A stretch of 64,000 nt of DNA from Yamagishiella unicocca (Eukaryota > Chlorophyta > Chlorophyceae > Chlamydomonadales > Volvocaceae): the NCBI GenBank assembly GCA_003116995.1, contig BDSL01000106.1:186001-250000 (forward strand). The letters run 5' to 3'. Both the position numbers and the translations under genes were made by a program. Positions 58,877 through 64,000 of the stretch are shown here, piece by piece; positions within the stretch are counted from its first letter, which is position 1, and each line of letters opens with the position of its first letter. The notes beneath the pieces are model-generated. The model saw only the letters and a program-made list of their open reading frames with translations. It was not told the DNA's origin and made no database searches.

Positions 58877-61800
58877 ATGGCAGCTTCCCGATTGTCACTG
58901 GTGCAAGCGGTTTCCGATGTCGCATCTAGCGCGGCCGACGAGCAGCAGGAGAGCAAACGGGCGGAATGCCGGCGATGCATGTAAGTAGATAACAAACAAG
59001 CGCTCGCCAACGCCTAAGCGCACTGGCTCACCAGGCTGGCCCCCCCGCCGTAGGCGGCCACAGCGCGTGTGCTTGTGTCAGGCGCTGCCCGCATACCCGA
59101 TGCGCCTACGAGGCCGTGTCCTGATACTTCAGCACCCACACGAGCTTAAGTAAGTTGCAAAGGGGCCACTGACCCCTAGACACCTACCCTCTGGGGCTAC
59201 AGCCGCGGCGGCGCTGACTGGCGCTGACGGTGAAGCTAGCTACGCTAGTACCGGAACTGCGGGTAGCGGCAGCTTCGGGGCCGACCATGCATATCAAATA
59301 CTGTTTCCGCCGAACCAGGGTACACGGGTCGCTGTTCCGCTGGTCGGACACGGCATGCTGGTTGGCGTCCCGATGGCCGAATGCCCGACCGACGATGGGT
59401 CGCTGCTGCCCCCCCGGCAGGAAGCGCCTCGCAACCGTGCCGCTGCTGAGGTGCTGCCTGGACAGTGAGTCCCTGTTCGTGGCCACAGGCCGCAAGCTGC
59501 AGGTGTGCTCGATGGCAGTACGGTGTGAGTGTGGCAGTGCGGTGTGGCAGTGCGGTGTGGCAGCGGGGTGTGGCAGTGCGGTGTGGCAGCGGGGTGTGGC
59601 AGTGCGGTGCGGCAGCGGGGTGTGGCAGTGCGGTGTGGCAGCGGGGTGTGGCAGTGCGGTGTGGCAGCGGGGTGTGGCAGTGCGGTGTGGCAGTGCGGTG
59701 TGGCAGCGGGGTGTGGCAGCGGTGGCGGGGTGTGGCAGTGCGGGTGTGGCAGCGGGGTGTGGCAGTGCGGTGTGGCAGCGGGGTGTGGCAGTGCGGTGTG
59801 GCAGCGGGGTGTGGCAGTGCGGTGTGGCAGCGGGGTGTGGCAGTGCGGTGTGGCAGCGGGGTGTGGCAGTGCGGTGTGGCAGCGGGGTGTGGCAGTGCGG
59901 TGTGGCAGTGCGGTGTGGCAGCGGGGTGTGGCAGTGCGGTGTGGCAGCGGGGTGTGGCTGGTAGCCAGTACCGTAGAAGCATCCCACGGGAAGGTTAGAC
60001 GCGGCATAACCAACCGCCTTCCCCCATTCGTCAACCCACCCGTAACCAATCCGGGTTCCCCATCACCTCAGCAACCCGGCACAGACTCGGCCGTCGACAC
60101 GTTACTGGAGGGCGCACAGCAGGGGGACTACCCCCTGTACGTCTTGTTCCCCGGACCAGGTAACGGTAAATCTCAACCCCTACTCTTAACCGTGGGGCGA
60201 GCTGTGCCTATCGTAATCAAGCGGGTTATAGGCCGAACGGGTTACATGCCGAATGGGCGGCCCCTGGGGCCCAGGGAACCGTGTCGGGACCATGTAGCGA
60301 CCGAGCTATGGCGCAAGCTGGATGGATTGATTGTTTGGCCACTTGTGTTGCGCTTGATGTGGCATCGATGTCAACTCGGACAGCTGCCTGCAGATGCCCA
60401 GGACTTGGCGGATGTGGCGGGCGGCGAGAAACACGCGGCGGCGCTGGCGCGAGCGGCCGGGCGCCGATCAACTCAAGGAGCAGCGCCGGACAGCCCGCTA
60501 GACCAGCAGCAACCCTGTTCCGGGCAGGATGAGGACCAGGTCCCGCAGCAGGCTGAGCAGCAGCCGCAAGCACACGCTGTGGGGCCCGTGGCTCCCTCCT
60601 CATTTCGACTGGACTTTGGAGCTGCCTCACAAGCCGCCGAGCAGGGCCACCCTAGCCAGGTGCCAGCGGAGGCGACGCCTGGGTCTCGTGGCGACCACGA
60701 CGACCGCAGACCTGCGGGGCACTGCGGCGTCGCTGCGTCCTCCGCCCTGTCAGCTGAGCACGGCAGTGTCGCTGCAGGCAGTGTCCCGGGCGCTGTGGAC
60801 AGCTCGTCGGGTGTCTGCGGCTTCAGCGGGCGCCCCAGCAGCGGGCAGGCGGGCGTGCAGGGTGGAGCGGATGGGCGGGGTCCGGCCATCGAGCTGCCAG
60901 GTGCATCAGCAGAAGTTGCGCCAGGGGGCCCGGCAGCAGCAGCGGCAGAACAGGGCAAACCGCAAGCAGCCGCTGGAGACGGAACCAGCGGCAGGGGCAC
61001 TGGAGCTGTCCCCCCGCCGGCCTATCTGCTCCTCGTCATTGATGGCACGTGGCGACAAGCCAGGGAGATTTATCGGGTGAGTGGTAGCGGGGCGCTGGGG
61101 AGCTCCAGCGGGTAAGTGGCAGATGGGTTGAGTAGGGCGCAAGGTGGAAGTCGCTGCCTGCGGCAGATGGGTTGAGAAGGGCGCAAGGTGGAAGACACTG
61201 GCTGTGGCAGAAAAAACGAACGGTGTCGCCGGGTGCCAGGTGTCGCTGCCTCGAAGTGCCCTCCCACCCACCGCCCTGGCAGTAATCCGCGTATCTGCCC
61301 CCGCCTCTGGCGCCCTCCTCCCCACCCCCAGGCAGTGGCCCCCCGGGCCCTTCCACCAGCGGGTCCAGGCGTCCAGGTGCTGCACCCGACCGGCGGCTCG
61401 GGGCCTTGGGCCAGTAGATTACCGTAGGGTCAAAACACACCACCAGCTGGGATGCCCCGGTCATACACCTGCACTGTGGTTGCTGATGGACGCCCTGCGG
61501 CAGGATGAGCTGCAAGCCTGCACGCCCTGCCTACCTGGCCGTGGGCTGCCGGCTCAAGCCTCGTCAATGAACCTGCCCGTTGTGACCGCCTCGTAGGTCG
61601 CGCTCAAGCTCTCAGACGTCCTGCCGCCCTCCGCACTCACGCCCCCGCCGGACGACCAGTCGGACAGCAACGACCCGCTCGCAGCGCCTAAGCCAGGCCA
61701 GCAGCCGCGCGGAGAGGCTCTCGCCGCAGCCTCCATCTCTGCTGTCAGCCTGGCGGACGTGGCCCCACAGGCTCTGCTAGAGTCGGATGCGCCGGGAACA

Positions 61801-62495
61801 GAGGCGGGCGGCGCCACAGCCCTGCCGGCGCGTGAGTCTACTTCCGTTGGCTCGTTGGGTCTGCAGAGCAGCGCCAGCCCCACGGAGGCGCCGCTTGACT
61901 ACGATCCCAGCATGCCCTGCCTTATCCGAAAAGAGCCAGTGGTGGGTCTCACGCACGGTCGCGCCCAGCTGCGTTGCACGCTGGTTTCATGTGGTACTTC
62001 CCAGCTAACGACACTCACCGCGGGGAGGGGGTGTGGCGGCCGACTCACCCGACCTGCCTGGTCTTTGTGCATGTATGGCCGACAGGCGGGCTTTGTGACG
62101 ACGTACGAGGCAACAACTCGCGCACTGGGCCTGTTGGAGCGGGACCCCCTGCTGGCTGCGGTGCTTCTGGCGCCGCTGCGCCTGATGACCCGGTTGCAGG
62201 TGCGTGGTGCTGCGGTGCGGTGCGGCTGGGGATGCAGGGGGAGGCCTTCGGGAGGCTATCGTCGGTAGTGGAGCCACAATAGCGGCAGCAACATGGGCAA
62301 CAGCCGTAGCGGCAGCACGGACACCATGCTGGCGCAGGTGTCCTGGGGGAGGTGTGTTCGTGGCATGGTTGGCCGGTGGGGCAGGTAGAGCTCCGCTCCT
62401 TGCCAGCTGCGTGGCAACGGGCCCATCGCGAAGTGCGGGCTGATGCGCTGCTGTACGCAAGGCGCCCGCGTCCATGCTGGTGCATTGCTCCTTGA
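58877..62495 (+). CDS. DTWD2: DTW-domain tRNA-uridine aminocarboxypropyltransferase
   Basis: Nine exons join in phase to 555 residues: 58877-58980, 59054-59149, 59421-59502, 60072-60159, 60394-61076, 61332-61376, 61597-61941, 62086-62199 and 62385-62495. The DTW signature is complete: Cys cluster CRRCMRPQRVCLCQALP, LILQHPHELKKRLATVPLL, VLFPGPG with AQDLADVA after it, LLLVIDGTWRQAREIYR containing the D-x-x-W motif, the following APRALPPAGPGVQ, IRKEP and the C-terminal TTYEATTRALGLLE. Enzymes of this family transfer the aminocarboxypropyl group of S-adenosylmethionine to uridine in tRNA (acp3U). Two long low-complexity inserts (about 190 residues before DGTW, about 100 before IRKEP) make it far longer than animal DTWD2. 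Intron 3 is a 13-bp minisatellite. It is convergent with the next minus-strand gene, 83 bp apart. Assignment to DTWD2 rather than DTWD1 is by Cys pattern and order only. Confidence 0.93.
59529..59957 (+). repeat. 13-bp minisatellite filling DTW-gene intron 3
   Basis: About 33 copies of a 13-bp unit in two alternating forms, gtgtggcagtgcg and gtgtggcagcggg, so that much of it is a 26-bp higher-order repeat. It starts 26 bp after the intron 3 donor. Because 13 is not a multiple of three it keeps all frames open, producing spurious long open frames on both strands. Confidence 0.96.
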
Positions 62496-62578
62496 TTTTC
62501 AGCGAAGGACTGGTCGAGGTGGAACCCCTCCGACTGGAATGCGTATACGCTCTGCGGTCGCTGCTGTGATTGGTTATC

Positions 62579-63981
62579 CTACCACCCGTCGTAGCCCGTG
62601 GTCGCTTGCTTAGTTGGCACCGTACCGCGTCCCAACCCTTGTTGCGTGCTACGGGACGGTGCGACGCGCATTGCCTCGATCTGCTTCATTCGTCTTGCAC
62701 ACGAACGCTGGGCTTGATTTTGCCATGCAGGCATCTTTCTCACCATCGGTGCTGTCCCGCATGCGGGCGGAGCCGGAGCCAGCCAGACGGCGAAAGTCAG
62801 CCATGGGGCCATGAGCCTGTCGTTTACTGTAGTATTTATAGCGCATCTATATAATTCATCCCGGACGAGGGACTGGCCATACCGACGCTGTGCTGAACGA
62901 CTTCGTCTCCAACTTATTGGCGCCTCTGCGTGTGACAGGAAGGGATGGTATATATTGAGATAATTAGCATCGGAATTGGCGATTTCAAGTAGCATAGAAT
63001 CCTGACCCAACTTTACTGGGATAGACCGGCAACTGCCGACGCGACACGGACGCGACTTGGAAGCGAACAGTCTGTAGCCTTTGCTGCCATCGGAGAAGTC
63101 AACAGCATACACATAACTTGGCAACTGATATATACCATGGTGGTTAGCTACATCCAGGCGTTCACGCACCTGCCGTCACCTGCCTAAATTAAGGCGCCAA
63201 AGAGCTACGACGCCCGTTCGCCGCTTGAACCAACCCTTGGAACCAAAGTCCTGATGGATAGAAAGTTTACCCACATATCATCACCTGGAAATCTGGAACC
63301 GCAACCGGCAGGGCTGGGGCCCGGCAGTTCTGTCCGCTTGCAGGATTTGCCAGGCACAAACCTTGGGTCCTTGTCGATTTCGCCAGCCGCATCACCAAGC
63401 CACTTTCCTGGCCGCTTGGGATCCTTGCAGCCCTTCGGTCGGCGCCATTCCTCGCAACGCTCGTCTGCTGGGTTCGGCTGTAAGGTGAACCGACACCTGC
63501 CGATGTAACACGCGAGCTGCTCAAGCTCTGATATTGGTTACCAAAAACCTTGTGATTATCGTGCGGTGCTACGTGGCTGCATCTGGCGTCAACTAACCTT
63601 GCCATCGACTTCGTACGTAGTTTTGGCTTTCCCGGCTGCCGGCTCCCCCCCTCGCCTCCTCACGCATGCATGCCGCACCGCATTGCACAGGCAACATGTT
63701 GTCCAAGGCCGGGCATTGCTTTCGTCGCTACATTCCTGGTCATAGCAACGGTGGTGGTCATCGTCGCCCCCGTGTGCAGCGTCCTTGGCTGCGGTGCTCC
63801 AAGGAAAGAGGTGCGTCTGCAAGTGCCCAGTCGAAATTGTTTCGCTATCACCAAGCTCCTCGGCATCCTTCCATTGTTCCACATCGGCCAGATAGTGCTC
63901 CTTTAGGCTTGCTGCAGGATCAGCGAGCGGCGCTTGCCAGGTGTTGCCACACTGGGTGGCCACAGAGCTGCATGCCTCCAT
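62579..63981 (-). CDS. unrecognised Cys/Lys-rich protein, possibly partial
   Basis: Not recognised. Probable exons on the minus strand: one ending at 63598 (…KAKTTYEVDGK), one about 63468-63293 with a Cys/Lys/Pro-rich sequence (DERCEEWRRPKGCKDPKRPG, then DKDPRFVPGKSC), and one from about 63169 (RERLDVANHHGIYQLPSYVY, SDGSKGYRLFASKSRPCRVG) that can read on to a stop at 62579. The first two join in phase 0; the third does not join the second with the obvious acceptor. The upstream exon begins near 63981 or further right, so the 5' end is probably outside the window. Function unknown. Confidence 0.45.
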
Positions 63982-64000
63982 CTCACGTTCAGCATGACCC

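Noticed and set aside
59184..60049. Long His/Thr/Pro-rich open frames on the minus strand and a 528-codon plus-strand frame through 59529-61115
   Set aside because: They are produced by the 13-bp minisatellite, which lacks stops in any frame, fused to the real DTW exon 5. Repeat-encoded peptide with no start or splice support.

Overview
The window looks like nuclear DNA from a flagellate chlorophycean green alga, most likely a volvocine relative of Chlamydomonas. The genes are broken into many short exons with GT-AG introns (a few GC-AG). TGTAA poly(A) signals follow several stop codons, minisatellites sit inside introns, and there are motility-cilium genes next to chloroplast-targeted ones. 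I saw no bacterial operons, tRNAs, rRNAs, CRISPR arrays or intact transposons. Gene models were built by hand from reading frame, splice consensus and remembered family motifs; no alignment or database search was run.

Left part (1-16 kb): a TKL-type protein kinase (+, its 5' end possibly outside the window); a TIP30/HTATIP2-like NAD(P)-binding oxidoreductase (-) divergent from a RAP-domain protein (+) with an organelle-type N-terminus; then the transition-zone protein B9D1 (-). B9D1 is divergent from the axonemal inner-arm dynein I1 intermediate chain IC140/DNAI3 (+, 16.0-23.1 kb), so two ciliary genes share one 570-bp upstream region.

Middle (23-38.7 kb): gene-poor DNA holding two tandem Aurora-like Ser/Thr kinase paralogues (-). 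They have identical exon structure, near-identical 3' halves and a 2-nt difference that shifts the C-terminal tail of one copy. Around them are dispersed and tandem repeats.

Right part (38.7-64 kb): densely packed genes, many in divergent pairs. In order: a SlyD-type FKBP prolyl isomerase with a transit-like N-terminus (-); a secreted SPRING1/DUF2054 homologue carrying an extra Cys-rich C-terminal module (-); a chloroplast GroES/CPN10-type co-chaperonin (-) divergent from chloroplast release factor 1 (+); an unrecognised gene (+); a RecQ5-like helicase (-) divergent from a PHYHD1-like Fe(II)/2-oxoglutarate dioxygenase (+); a DTW-domain tRNA aminocarboxypropyltransferase with a 13-bp minisatellite in intron 3 (+); and an unrecognised Cys-rich gene that may run off the right edge (-).

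No multi-gene pathway is obvious. The functional themes are cilia (B9D1, IC140), plastid gene expression and protein folding (RF1, co-chaperonin, FKBP, RAP protein), RNA/DNA maintenance (DTW, RecQ) and expanded protein kinases. The observations most worth checking are the tandem kinases, the SPRING1 fusion, the divergent ciliary pair, the GC-AG introns and the minisatellites at splice sites.
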